From NCBI RefSeq assembly GCF_003725695.1, contig NZ_RJSE01000001.1, forward strand, positions 158,262 to 222,261: DNA of 64,000 nucleotides, in the 5' to 3' direction. This DNA comes from Nocardioides marmoriginsengisoli. GTDB lineage: Bacteria > Actinomycetota > Actinomycetes > Propionibacteriales > Nocardioidaceae. Made by a program: the position numbers and the translations under genes. This document shows, piece by piece, positions 18,353 through 25,748 of this stretch (the stretch's first letter is position 1; every line of letters begins with the position of its first letter). The notes beneath the pieces were generated by a model. That model was not told where the DNA came from, made no database searches, and worked only from the letters and a program-made list of their open reading frames with translations.

Positions 18353-19090
18353 ATGACCGAAATCCCCGCTTCTGAGTCGACTTCTGGACCGACTTCTGGG
18401 CCCGCGACCGACGTCCCCGTGGCCTTCCAGGACTCCGGCTACCGAGCGGCCGTGGTGGACCTCCTCGGCGCGATCGCGTACGGCGAGATCTCGGCGTTCG
18501 AGCGGCTCGCCGAGGACGCCAAGCTGTCGCCGACGCTCGCCGACAAGCTGGCGCTGGGGAAGATGGCGACGATCCAGTTCAACCACGTCGAGCCGCTGAT
18601 CGCCCGGATCGCCGACCTGGGGTCGGAGCCGATGGAGGCGATGGCGCCGTTCGTGAAGCCGTTCGACGCGTTCCACGCGAAGACCGCCCCGAGCAACTGG
18701 CTCGAAGGGCTGGCCAAGGCGTACGTCGGCGACGGGCTGGCCTCGGACTTCTACCGGGAGGTGGCCGCGTTCCTAGACGCGGACACCCGCAACCTGATCG
18801 TCACCTCGCTCGCCGACTCGGGGCACGCGAGCTTCGTGGTCGAGCGGGTCCGGGAGGCGATCGCGGCCGACGGCCGGGTCGCCGGGCCGCTGGCCCTGTG
18901 GGGGCGCCGGCTGATGGGGGAGGCGCTCTCCCAGGCGCAGCGCGTGGTGGCCGAGCGGGACTCCCTGGCGGCGCTGCTGGCCGGCGGGGTCGACCGGCCC
19001 GGCCTGGACCTGGTCGCGCTCGGCAGGATGTTCAACCGGCTCACCGAGAACCACGCCAACCGGATGGCGGAGCTGGGGCTGGCCTCCTAG
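18353..19090 (+). CDS. Ferritin-like domain protein (MiaE-related)
   Basis: A 245-residue, mostly helical protein after a Ser/Thr/Pro-rich 30-residue start. It resembles actinobacterial ferritin-like proteins annotated near tRNA hydroxylase MiaE (M. tuberculosis Rv3210c neighbourhood). Candidate metal ligands are acidic and His residues in YGEISAFERL and TIQFNHVEPL. Whether it is a di-iron enzyme is uncertain. It is divergent from the helicase gene. Confidence 0.75.
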   Translation: MTEIPASESTSGPTSGPATDVPVAFQDSGYRAAVVDLLGAIAYGEISAFERLAEDAKLSPTLADKLALGKMATIQFNHVEPLIARIADLGSEPMEAMAPFVKPFDAFHAKTAPSNWLEGLAKAYVGDGLASDFYREVAAFLDADTRNLIVTSLADSGHASFVVERVREAIAADGRVAGPLALWGRRLMGEALSQAQRVVAERDSLAALLAGGVDRPGLDLVALGRMFNRLTENHANRMAELGLAS

Positions 19091-19107
19091 AGACCAGCCC
19101 CGCTCGC

Positions 19108-19422
19108 TCAGGCCTTCTTGGCGCGCCCGGTCGCAGTGGCCGCGACCACGACCAGGACCGCAGCGGCGCCGATCTGCCAGACGTGCCGCCACCAGTCGAC
19201 GCCCTTGCTGGTGTTCAGCCAGTCGTAGTCCGCGTTGTTCTTGACGTTGTCGGCGACGTCGAAGATCGCGAAGTAGAGGTAGCTGCCCAGGAAGATGCCG
19301 CCGATGCCGCAGAGCACGGTCAGCCACAGCGGGATGCTGTCCCGGTTGCCCGGTGCCACGAATTTGCCGAGAAGACCGATGATGACACCACCGATGATTG
19401 AGCCCACGATCGTCCAGAACAT
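19108..19422 (-). CDS. GlsB/YeaQ/YmgE family membrane protein
   Basis: A 104-residue protein with Gly-rich hydrophobic segments (FWTIVGSIIGGVIIGLLGKF, then a second and third segment) typical of the transglycosylase-associated/GlsB family, stress-linked membrane proteins of unknown mechanism. ATG 19422 follows an aaggga Shine-Dalgarno. The basic end RAKKA is probably cytoplasmic. Confidence 0.8.
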   Translation of the reverse strand: MFWTIVGSIIGGVIIGLLGKFVAPGNRDSIPLWLTVLCGIGGIFLGSYLYFAIFDVADNVKNNADYDWLNTSKGVDWWRHVWQIGAAAVLVVVAATATGRAKKA

Positions 19423-19515
19423 GATGAGTTCCCTTCGTGTCGTGCGACGGCCTGAACCGCCGCTGGGACTCACTATGCCGCTAAACGACCCCGAGAGGGC
19501 GTAGCCGGCGGCCGA

Positions 19516-19737
19516 TCAGGAGCGGAAGCCGACCTGTCCGGCGGTGCTGGTCGAGATCTCGATGTAGGCGATCTTCTCGGCGGGGACGACGATCCGGCGG
19601 CCCTTCGCGTCGGTCAGGCTCAGCACGCCACCGTCGGTGAGCGCGCCGCGGACCTGATCCTCGACCGCGGCCGCGTCCAGGTCGGTGTCGACGACGAGCT
19701 CGCGGTTGGCGTGGGTCACGCCGATCTTGACCTCCAT
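19516..19737 (-). CDS. DUF3107 family protein
   Basis: A 73-residue protein of the actinobacterial DUF3107 family (M. tuberculosis Rv3208A type): starts VKIGVTHANRELVVD and ends in a short beta segment IEISTSTAGQVGF. No enzyme motif. It is conserved beside a TetR regulator gene, as here (60-bp gap), so a joint transcript is likely. Confidence 0.88.
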   Translation of the reverse strand: MEVKIGVTHANRELVVDTDLDAAAVEDQVRGALTDGGVLSLTDAKGRRIVVPAEKIAYIEISTSTAGQVGFRS

Positions 19738-19797
19738 GCGGAGGACCTCCTGTGTTGTTCCGGTGTGGGTGGTGCGGTGGTTCGGGCGGACGCGGTC

Positions 19798-20457
19798 TCA
19801 GCCGGGTTCGTCGGTCCGCGGGTATCCGCGGATCCCGCGCCACGCGAGTCCGGCGACCAGGCTCGCGGCGTCCGCCTGCTCCATCGTGTCATTGCCCTGC
19901 AAACGGCTCTCCAGCCAGAACCGCGCGCTGACCTGGCCCATTCCCACCAGTGCCACGGCGAGCAGCCGGGAGGCCTCGTCGGGGAGGCCGGTGTCGTCGT
20001 GGATGACGTGCGCGATCAGCTCGGCGCACTCCAGGGTGACCCGGTCGATCCGCTCCCGGACGGCAGGCTCGTTGGTCAGGTCGGACTCGAAGACCAGCCG
20101 GAACTCGCCCTGCTCGCTGGCCACGTAGGTGTAGAACGCGGTCATCGTGGCCGCGACCCGCTGCTTGTTGTCCTCGGTCGACTCCAGTGCCTCGCGGGTG
20201 CCGGCGATCACCTTCTCGACGGCCTGGTCGAGGAGCGCCAGGTAGAGGTCGAGCTTGCCCGGGAAGTGCTGGTAGAGCACCGGCTTGGAGACGCCGGCGC
20301 TCTCGGCGATGTCGTCCATCGCGGCCGAGTGGTAGCCCTGGGCGACGAAGACCTCCAGTGCCGACTCCAGCAGCTGGGCGCGGCGGGCGCGCCGGGGCAG
20401 GCGCGCACCACGAGCGGGTTGGTCGCCGCTGGTCGAGCGGGTGGCCGGGGTGGTCAC
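19798..20457 (-). CDS. TetR family transcriptional regulator
   Basis: A 219-residue regulator: basic N-terminal tail, TetR helix-turn-helix at about residues 20-65 (DDIAESAGVSKPVLYQHFPG) and a helical ligand-binding C-terminal domain. Orthologue position matches M. tuberculosis Rv3208. GTG 20457 is chosen; the frame stays open upstream but lacks a ribosome site. A perfect 12-bp palindrome 52 bp upstream may be its own operator. The ligand is unknown. Confidence 0.9.
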   Translation of the reverse strand: MTTPATRSTSGDQPARGARLPRRARRAQLLESALEVFVAQGYHSAAMDDIAESAGVSKPVLYQHFPGKLDLYLALLDQAVEKVIAGTREALESTEDNKQRVAATMTAFYTYVASEQGEFRLVFESDLTNEPAVRERIDRVTLECAELIAHVIHDDTGLPDEASRLLAVALVGMGQVSARFWLESRLQGNDTMEQADAASLVAGLAWRGIRGYPRTDEPG

Positions 20458-20508
20458 GCGAAGCCTCCGTGCGGTTCTGGTCAGGGGTGGGCGGTCCTGA
20501 CTAGCGTC

Positions 20509-20520
20509 CAGACCGGTCTG
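20509..20520. promoter_or_regulatory. Putative TetR operator palindrome
   Basis: CAGACCGGTCTG is a perfect palindrome between the TetR gene (start 20457, minus) and moeZ (start 20681, plus). TetR proteins commonly bind such sites next to their own gene, so it may control either or both. Confidence 0.5.
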
Positions 20521-20680
20521 CGGGGAGCCTACTCTCACGTACTGCCGGGTAGACGGAGGTTCCGGGGGTTCCAGATGGCGGACCCGGGGGTCTGCCGCCC
20601 GCCGGGGCGGGGAACACTGGAGGCTACGGCGGTGTTGCACCGGCGTACCGAGTTCCAGAAGATTCGCACCGAGGAGTGTC

Positions 20681-21880
20681 GTGTCCCTGCCCGCACTGGT
20701 CGAGCCGGCCGCTGAGCTGACCATCGACGAAGTACGCCGTTACAGCCGCCACCTGATCATCCCCGACGTGGGCATGACCGGGCAGAAGCGGCTCAAGAAC
20801 GCCAAGGTCCTGGTGATCGGCGCCGGCGGACTCGGCAGCCCGGCGCTGCTGTACCTGGCCGCGGCCGGAGTCGGCACCCTCGGCATCGCCGAGTTCGACA
20901 CCGTCGACGAGTCCAACCTGCAGCGCCAGGTGATCCACGGCGTCAGCGACATCGACAAGCCGAAGGGGCTCTCCGCGAAGGAGTCGATCGCCGAGATCAA
21001 CCCGTACGTCGAGGTGATCCTGCACGAGGAGCGCCTCGACAACGACAACGTCTTCGACGTCTTCCGCGGCTACGACCTGATCGTCGACGGCACCGACAAC
21101 TTCGCGACCCGCTACATGGTCAACGACGCGGCGTACTTCCTGAAGATCCCGTACATCTGGGGCTCGATCTACCGCTTCGACGGCCAGGCCAGCGTGTTCG
21201 CGCCGAACCTGGTCGACGACGCGCCCTGCTACCGCTGCCTCTACCCGGAGCCGCCCCCGCCGGGGATGGTCCCGAGCTGCGCCGAGGGCGGCGTGCTCGG
21301 CGTGCTCTGCGCGAGCATCGGCTCGATCCAGGTCAACGAGGCGATCAAGCTGCTGACCGGCATCGGCGACCCGCTGGTCGGGAAGCTGATGATCTACGAC
21401 GCCCTGGAGATGGAGTACCGCAAGCTGAAGGTCCGCAAGGACCCGAACTGCGCGCTCTGCGGTGAGCACGCGACCGTCACCGAGCTGATCGACTACGACG
21501 CGTTCTGCGGCGCCGTCTCCGAGGAGGCCGCCGACGCCGCGGCCGACGCCACCATCTCGGTGGTGACGCTGGAGCACATGCTCAAGGAGCGTGAGGAGGG
21601 CACCCGGGACTTCGTCCTAGTCGACGTCCGCGAGCCGAACGAGTACGAGATCAACTCGATCCCGGGCTCGGTGCTGATCCCGAAGGGTGATTTCCTCAAC
21701 GGGTCCGCGCTGGAGCAGCTGCCGTCCGACAAGCAGGTCGTGCTGCACTGCAAGAGCGGTGTCCGGTCGGCCGAGTGCCTCGCGATCGTGAAGGGCGCCG
21801 GGTACGCCGACGCCGTGCACGTGGGCGGTGGCGTGGTGGCGTGGGTCAACCAGATCGACCCGAGCCAGCCTTCCTACTGA
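20681..21880 (+). CDS. moeZ: Adenylyltransferase/sulfurtransferase MoeZ
   Basis: A 399-residue two-domain protein: a MoeB/ThiF-type adenylation domain (GAGGLGSP nucleotide loop, zinc pairs CYRC and CALC) and a C-terminal rhodanese domain with the active loop CKSGVRS. It activates the C terminus of sulfur-carrier proteins (MoaD, CysO, ThiS type) as an acyl-adenylate and sulfurates it, serving molybdopterin and cysteine synthesis. GTG 20681 follows gaggag. A strong terminator follows at 21912-21941, so it forms a single-gene transcript. Confidence 0.95.
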   Translation: MSLPALVEPAAELTIDEVRRYSRHLIIPDVGMTGQKRLKNAKVLVIGAGGLGSPALLYLAAAGVGTLGIAEFDTVDESNLQRQVIHGVSDIDKPKGLSAKESIAEINPYVEVILHEERLDNDNVFDVFRGYDLIVDGTDNFATRYMVNDAAYFLKIPYIWGSIYRFDGQASVFAPNLVDDAPCYRCLYPEPPPPGMVPSCAEGGVLGVLCASIGSIQVNEAIKLLTGIGDPLVGKLMIYDALEMEYRKLKVRKDPNCALCGEHATVTELIDYDAFCGAVSEEAADAAADATISVVTLEHMLKEREEGTRDFVLVDVREPNEYEINSIPGSVLIPKGDFLNGSALEQLPSDKQVVLHCKSGVRSAECLAIVKGAGYADAVHVGGGVVAWVNQIDPSQPSY

Positions 21881-21911
21881 CGTCTCGACGAGCTCGACGT
21901 CCGAGCCTGAC

Positions 21912-21941
21912 GCGCCCGCCCTCGTGACCGAGGGCGGGCGC
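21912..21941 (+). terminator. Rho-independent-type terminator after moeZ
   Basis: A perfect 13-bp stem, gcgcccgccctcg (21912-21924) and cgagggcgggcgc (21929-21941), with a tgac tetraloop and a following T-rich tgtcgttgtt. It lies 31 bp after the moeZ stop. Confidence 0.9.
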
Positions 21942-21983
21942 TGTCGTTGTTCAGGGCCTCAACGTCGTCACGGGGGTTCCTGA

Positions 21984-22838
21984 ATGCCTGCTCTGCCGAA
22001 ACGCCTGCTCGCCGTCCTGCTCGGGCTGGTGACGGCAGCCGTCGTCCTGGTTCCGGCCGCCTCCACGCAGGCCGCCCGTGCCTGGGCGCCGGAGTCGACG
22101 GCGGTGATCAAGCCGGGCGTGCAGATGCTCACCGCGGGGGCGCAGTGCACCGCGAACTTCGTCTTCAGGGACGCCGCCGGGAACGTCTACGTCGGGTACG
22201 CCGCGCACTGCGCCGGCAAGGGCAAGTCCGACGACGTGAACGGCTGCACCACGCCGAGCCTGCCGATGGGCACGGCGGTCCAGTTCGTGACCGGCGGCAA
22301 CTTCTTCCGGCCGGGCAAGGTCGTCGGCACCGGCCGGCTGGCCTACTCCTCGTGGGCGAGCATGCAGAAGCTCCGGACGAAGGACGCGAACCGCTGCGCG
22401 CTCAACGACTTCGCGCTGGTCCGGGTCGACCGGGCCAGCGTCGCCAAGGTGAACCCGACGATGCCGGTCTGGGGCGGGCCGAGCAGGATCGTCTCGGGAA
22501 CGCTCGCGACCGGATCGGCGATCTACACCGTCGGCAACTCCTCGATGCGCACCGGCAAGGCGGTCGCCAAGACCGGCAAGATCCTCGGCTCGGCCGGCGG
22601 TGGACTCGGCTACCACATCCGGACCGGCAACCCGGGCATCCCCGGAGACTCCGGCAGCGGCTTCCTCGACGCCCAGGGCCGGGCCGCCGGGGTGCTCTCC
22701 ACCCTCAACATCGGCATCTCGCTGATGCCGGTGACCAACACGATGGGCAACCTCGGCGCCGAGCTGGCCTGGGCGCAGCGGTACGCCGGCATCAAGGGCC
22801 TGGTCCTGGTGCCCGGCACCCGGCCGTTCAAGCGGTAG
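21984..22838 (+). CDS. Secreted S1-type serine protease
   Basis: A 284-residue exported protein: signal peptide with a hydrophobic core ending near STQAARA (about residue 33), then a trypsin-fold domain. The catalytic His lies in AAHC, the Asp in NDFALVRV and the Ser in GDSGSG. Several Cys residues could form disulfides, as in actinobacterial chymotrypsin-like proteases. No pro-domain of the streptogrisin type is evident. Sandwiched between the moeZ terminator and the ATL gene (21-bp gap). Confidence 0.85.
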   Translation: MPALPKRLLAVLLGLVTAAVVLVPAASTQAARAWAPESTAVIKPGVQMLTAGAQCTANFVFRDAAGNVYVGYAAHCAGKGKSDDVNGCTTPSLPMGTAVQFVTGGNFFRPGKVVGTGRLAYSSWASMQKLRTKDANRCALNDFALVRVDRASVAKVNPTMPVWGGPSRIVSGTLATGSAIYTVGNSSMRTGKAVAKTGKILGSAGGGLGYHIRTGNPGIPGDSGSGFLDAQGRAAGVLSTLNIGISLMPVTNTMGNLGAELAWAQRYAGIKGLVLVPGTRPFKR

Positions 22839-22859
22839 CGCCCGTCTAGGCTTCCGGGC

Positions 22860-23189
22860 ATGGCCCGGCGTCTCGACCCCGACGACTACGTCGAGGCGGT
22901 GCTCTCGATCGTCGAGCAGGTGCCGCCGGGGATGGTGACGACGTACGGGCTGATCGCCGTGGCGATCGGTCAGGGCGGTCCGCGCCAGGTCGGTGCGGTG
23001 ATGGCCGGGTACGGCGGACCGGTGCCGTGGTGGCGGGTCGTCCGCGCCGACGGGTCGTTGCCGCCGTCGCACGACCACCGGGCACACCAGGAGTACCTCG
23101 GCGAGGGCACGCCCTTGCGGCCGAGCGGTGCCGTCGACCTCAAGAAGGCGGTCTGGATCCCGTCGGATATCCACAGGCCGCTGCCCTGA
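22860..23189 (+). CDS. Alkyltransferase-like protein (ATL)
   Basis: A 109-residue homologue of the DNA-binding domain of O6-methylguanine-DNA methyltransferase. The alkyl-acceptor motif PCHRV is replaced by PWWRV (Trp57 and Trp58), so the reactive Cys is absent. ATL proteins bind O6-alkylguanine and hand the lesion to nucleotide excision repair. Equivalent gene in M. tuberculosis is Rv3204. It is the last recognisable host protein gene before the prophage; its 3' end contains a DnaA-box-like motif. Confidence 0.9.
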   Translation: MARRLDPDDYVEAVLSIVEQVPPGMVTTYGLIAVAIGQGGPRQVGAVMAGYGGPVPWWRVVRADGSLPPSHDHRAHQEYLGEGTPLRPSGAVDLKKAVWIPSDIHRPLP

Positions 23190-23241
23190 TCGGTGGACAA
23201 CTCGACGTTTCTGTGGACAGCGGGACGCGAACTGTGGACGA
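23167..23241. repeat. Cluster of DnaA-box-like nonamers
   Basis: ATATCCACA (23167-23175) and, in reverse orientation, GGTGGACAA (23192-23200), TGTGGACAG (23212-23220) and TGTGGACGA (23233-23241). The last three are spaced 20-21 bp, about two helical turns. Each differs from TT(A/G)TCCACA by one or two bases. It may be a DnaA-binding cluster or an operator for the small RNA promoter downstream. Confidence 0.4.
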
Positions 23242-23286
23242 CACGCCGAGAAGCGAGATTTCCCTGAAATAGTTGGGGAAACCCCC

Positions 23287-23316
23287 TTGCGCCGGGGTCG
23301 AGAACTGGCATAGAAC
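23287..23316 (+). promoter_or_regulatory. Sigma-70-type promoter for a putative small RNA
   Basis: TTGCGC (23287-23292) and TAGAAC (23311-23316) with an 18-bp spacer make a good -35/-10 pair. No ORF starts downstream; a strong hairpin follows about 150 bp later. Confidence 0.55.
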
Positions 23317-23322
23317 TTCTCT

Positions 23323-23505
23323 CACGCGAACCCTTCGGGGGGAGCCGATCAGCTAGGAGCAGGAGTTCCATCCGACGGGGCAACTCGTCGCCACGGCGGT
23401 GATGCGCGGTGGGGATCTCAGGCGAGCAGCAGGTCGATCGGAGGCATCACCCGAGGATCAACCCGAAGGCCCCGTCCAACTCATACTTGGACGGGGCCTT
23501 CACCC
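23323..23505 (+). ncRNA. Putative small non-coding RNA
   Basis: About 180 nt between a promoter-like pair and a strong terminator, with no credible ORF, GC-rich local pairing (for example cgaacccttcgggg) and a tetranucleotide-rich central part. It does not match tRNA, tmRNA or SRP RNA by eye; an actinobacterial 6S-like or other structured RNA is possible. It lies at the host/prophage border, so its 3' end may have been the phage attachment site. Confidence 0.45.
23466..23500 (+). terminator. Strong rho-independent-type terminator
   Basis: A 14-bp perfect stem: aaggccccgtccaa (23466-23479) pairs with ttggacggggcctt (23487-23500), 7-nt loop ctcatac, followed by ttcacccattt-type T-containing DNA (the arm ends in TT). 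It ends the putative small RNA. Confidence 0.85.
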
Positions 23506-23539
23506 ATTTGCGCTCAGTAGCCCTCGCTATGCATTGGTC

Positions 23540-23573
23540 GGGGAGCAACGGGGGAGCAACGCTGATCAGCGTT
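23540..23573. repeat. Tandem 11-mers and palindrome at the prophage left end
   Basis: Two perfect adjacent copies of ggggagcaacg (23540-23550, 23551-23561) run into a perfect 16-bp palindrome AACGCTGATCAGCGTT (23558-23573). Tandem short repeats near an attachment site are typical arm-type binding sites for tyrosine integrases; this role is inferred from position. Confidence 0.5.
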
Positions 23574-23613
23574 CCCTAGACGTGAAGCCCGCTCACCTGC
23601 AACGCTCGCAGCC

Positions 23614-24000
23614 ATGAAGTTCGCCCTCGTCGCCGCTCTGCTCGTCCTAGGTGCTGGTTGCGGAGGAGGCGCGGCCAAGTCTGACGGCGGGAACAACGAG
23701 AACCCGGCATCGTCGTCGTCGTTGCGGGAGACCTGTCCGTTGATCGAGGCTGCGATTCCAGCGGACGTGATGGCCGAACCATCTGTATGGACCAAGGCCG
23801 GCGCCGAGCTGCGCGAGCTCTCGTCATCGGGGGATGCCGAGACGAAGAACGCGATCGACATCCTGCTCCCTGCGATTGACGCCCTGGCGGCTGATCCGGC
23901 GCCAGGGGCGGACGCCCTGGCGGCCTTCGATGGCCTTACGACTGCGATCAGGACGATGGCGGACCGTTGTGAGGCTGTCGGTTCATCAGCGCTGCAGTAG
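23614..24000 (+). CDS. Prophage-borne lipoprotein
   Basis: A 128-residue protein with a lipoprotein signal: hydrophobic stretch ending in the lipobox LGAGC (Cys17), then a Gly/Asn/Ser linker and a small helical domain with a Cys pair near the ends. No family recognised. It lies on the plus strand at the outer end of the prophage, opposite to phage genes, as expected for an accessory (moron) gene expressed in the lysogen. Superinfection exclusion is one possible role. Confidence 0.7.
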   Translation: MKFALVAALLVLGAGCGGGAAKSDGGNNENPASSSSLRETCPLIEAAIPADVMAEPSVWTKAGAELRELSSSGDAETKNAIDILLPAIDALAADPAPGADALAAFDGLTTAIRTMADRCEAVGSSALQ

Positions 24001-24012
24001 GTCGTCGTGGAG

Positions 24013-24165
24013 CTAGTCGCGGCGTACGGAGAGTAGGTGCCAGCCGTCGGGGACGCTGGCCTTGGCTTCGCCGACGAGGGTGTCGTAGTCGTCGCCTTCG
24101 AGGGTCCAGTGGTGGGCTTCGGCGGTGGTGTCGGCCGCCGGGCGGGAGGCGAAGTGCAGGATCAC
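24013..24165 (-). CDS. Small hypothetical protein, 50 residues
   Basis: A frame from GTG 24165 to TAG 24013 encodes an acidic 50-residue protein with WTLEGDDYDTLVGEAKASVP and an ending HLLSVRRD. Codon bias (C or G in third positions) is that of a real gene. It lies 25 bp after the gene at 24191. The start is uncertain because the frame continues upstream. Function unknown. Confidence 0.5.
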   Translation of the reverse strand: MILHFASRPAADTTAEAHHWTLEGDDYDTLVGEAKASVPDGWHLLSVRRD

Positions 24166-24190
24166 CAGGTGAGGGTACGCAGGATCGAGA

Positions 24191-24793
24191 TCAAGCCTGG
24201 TCGGTGGGAGGCTCGTCGCCAGGCGCGTCTGCGGGCTTGGGCTGGGGCACGACGTACTCGGTCAGAGGCGGCATCGACTCGGTCGGATGGTCCGCGGGGC
24301 CCCCGATGATCGGCTGAGGGGGCGGGCCGGCCATGTGGAACTCGCTGACCCACTGCTTGTTGTGCTGGCCCTCGATCTCGAGCTTCCAGTGGTAGGTGAC
24401 GCCTGGCTCGAGCTGGATGCCGTTCGGGAACTGCATCACGACCTGGACCCTGCCACCGAAATCGGGAGGCAGGTAGACCCCGGTGAGTCCGTTGGGCGAT
24501 GCGCTCACCATCTGCTGGACTCGTAGCGAGTCTTGCTGCCCTGTAGGACCGATCATCTTCACGATTTGGTCGTTGTCGCTGCGCCGTAGTTCCAGCGAGA
24601 TCGGGAACTGCTGGCCGATGTGCTTGGCGGGAACGTCGATCATTACGACGACGGTCTGAGGGGCGCTCAGCCCGTTGGGATTCATGCCGACGACACGGAA
24701 TCCGATGCCGAGGGCGCCGACTTTGCCGTTGCCTTCATCTGATGCGTAGTCGGCGATGAAGATGACGGCTCGCGAGTCGGTGAAGATGCTCAT
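24191..24793 (-). CDS. DUF6941-like hypothetical protein
   Basis: A 200-residue protein beginning with ADYASDEGNGKVGALGIGF, similar to the ADYA...GK...G start of DUF6941-type proteins, followed by a beta-sandwich-like region and a Pro-rich, flexible tail of about 45 residues. No signal peptide. ATG overlaps the stop of the 72-residue upstream gene by 4 bp. The role is unknown; it belongs to the accessory segment of the prophage. Confidence 0.6.
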   Translation of the reverse strand: MSIFTDSRAVIFIADYASDEGNGKVGALGIGFRVVGMNPNGLSAPQTVVVMIDVPAKHIGQQFPISLELRRSDNDQIVKMIGPTGQQDSLRVQQMVSASPNGLTGVYLPPDFGGRVQVVMQFPNGIQLEPGVTYHWKLEIEGQHNKQWVSEFHMAGPPPQPIIGGPADHPTESMPPLTEYVVPQPKPADAPGDEPPTDQA

Positions 24794-25008
24794 GCGTGCT
24801 GGGGTACCCCGGAAGTGACCGAGACTGTGTGCTGGAGCGGAGCTCCGCCGACGCGGGTGATGGTGTGTGCGCCGAAGGTCATAGGCTGGGAGAGACGTCC
24901 TCCGGCCGGGATCGTGGGACCAGTCGTTTCGACGGGATCGAGTGCCTCGAAGCGAGCGAGGGTCTCTTCGCGCGAAAGGTTCTCGTCGTCTGTCCAGTCC
25001 TGGTCCAT
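24790..25008 (-). CDS. Small acidic protein, possible antitoxin
   Basis: A 72-residue acidic protein with an N-terminal NLSREETLARFEALDPVE helix like those of small antitoxin-type proteins, and a beta-rich C-terminal half. It lies 61 bp downstream of the 94-residue gene at 25070 in the same direction, and its stop overlaps the next start by 4 bp. The pairing suggests a toxin-antitoxin unit but no family is certain. Confidence 0.5.
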   Translation of the reverse strand: MDQDWTDDENLSREETLARFEALDPVETTGPTIPAGGRLSQPMTFGAHTITRVGGAPLQHTVSVTSGVPQHA

Positions 25009-25069
25009 GTCCCCATTATGAGCACACGTTGGTAGCCGGGTGTAGACAGATGACCAAACGCGCGCCAGT

Positions 25070-25354
25070 TCAGCGCACCCAGCGCGCGGTCAGCACGACC
25101 CAGGTATCGGCGGCTGTCCCGGCCCAAGTTGGTACTGGAAGGAGGGTGGCGAGCACCGTGTCACCACACGCTGCAGTGCCGATGGCTACAACCCGCCACC
25201 CGTGTTCAGGGTGGGTCTCTTCAGCGGTGCGGGCCTTGGCGGGCCACTGGATGGCTTCCCTGACCTGCTCGAGCGTGATTGTGTGCTTCTCGTGGAGCTT
25301 GGCAACGACCGAGGGGTCCGCGATCACCAGTCCTAGGTAGATCGCTGGCCCCAT
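25070..25354 (-). CDS. Small protein, possible toxin of a TA pair
   Basis: A 94-residue protein. After a short hydrophobic start it has KLHEKHTITLEQVREAIQWP, recalling the N-terminal helix of BrnT- and DUF4258-type toxins, then several beta strands with Trp and Arg near the end (WVVLTARWVR). Fold resemblance is by eye only. It is the first gene of a three-gene minus-strand unit in the accessory part of the prophage. Confidence 0.5.
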   Translation of the reverse strand: MGPAIYLGLVIADPSVVAKLHEKHTITLEQVREAIQWPAKARTAEETHPEHGWRVVAIGTAACGDTVLATLLPVPTWAGTAADTWVVLTARWVR

Positions 25355-25412
25355 GGCGGCATCCTTCCATGACCGCGAGCCGTTTCTCGAACATCTGTTC
25401 TATCGTGCGTTG

Positions 25413-25667
25413 ATGAAGACCCGGCACGTGTGGATGCTGCCGCCGCTCGATGTCGGGCTGCCGCGGCAGGGTCTGGTGCTGACCTGGCGGCGCCGGGTGG
25501 TGAACGCCTCGCCGCCAATGTGGGAGGCGTACGTGCTTTGGATCGACGAGCGCCGCGAGGAAGCCCGGGTCGAGTGGGTGCCGGCGTCGTACCTGCAGCC
25601 GGTCGAGTCGGAGGCCCCGTTGGCTGGACGTCAGCGTGGACATCAAGGTGGTCCAGGAACGGGGTAG
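25413..25667 (+). CDS. Conserved phage hypothetical protein
   Basis: An 84-residue protein with a compact beta-rich, Trp-containing sequence (KTRHVWMLPPLD, VLTWRRRV, YVLWIDE) and a low-complexity tail. ATG 25413 is preceded by a TATCGT -10-like hexamer 6 nt upstream, so the transcript may be leaderless. ATG 25353 would add 20 residues antisense to the divergent toxin-like gene. Unknown function; accessory gene of the prophage. Confidence 0.55.
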   Translation: MKTRHVWMLPPLDVGLPRQGLVLTWRRRVVNASPPMWEAYVLWIDERREEARVEWVPASYLQPVESEAPLAGRQRGHQGGPGTG

Positions 25668-25748
25668 ATAGCGCGTTCTTGCAGGTCAGGGCCGTACGTC
25701 GAGGGGACACTATCCGGGACATTCGGGGGCGCCCGAGCACGACGAAAC

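Noticed and set aside
18197..18676. Upstream extension of the helicase frame to an ATG at 18676
   Set aside because: It runs antisense through the ferritin-like gene and encodes Arg/Gly/His-rich sequence typical of a shadow frame.
23190..23600. tRNA or tmRNA gene as attachment site
   Set aside because: No TTCRA T-arm or cloverleaf can be drawn at the left prophage border.
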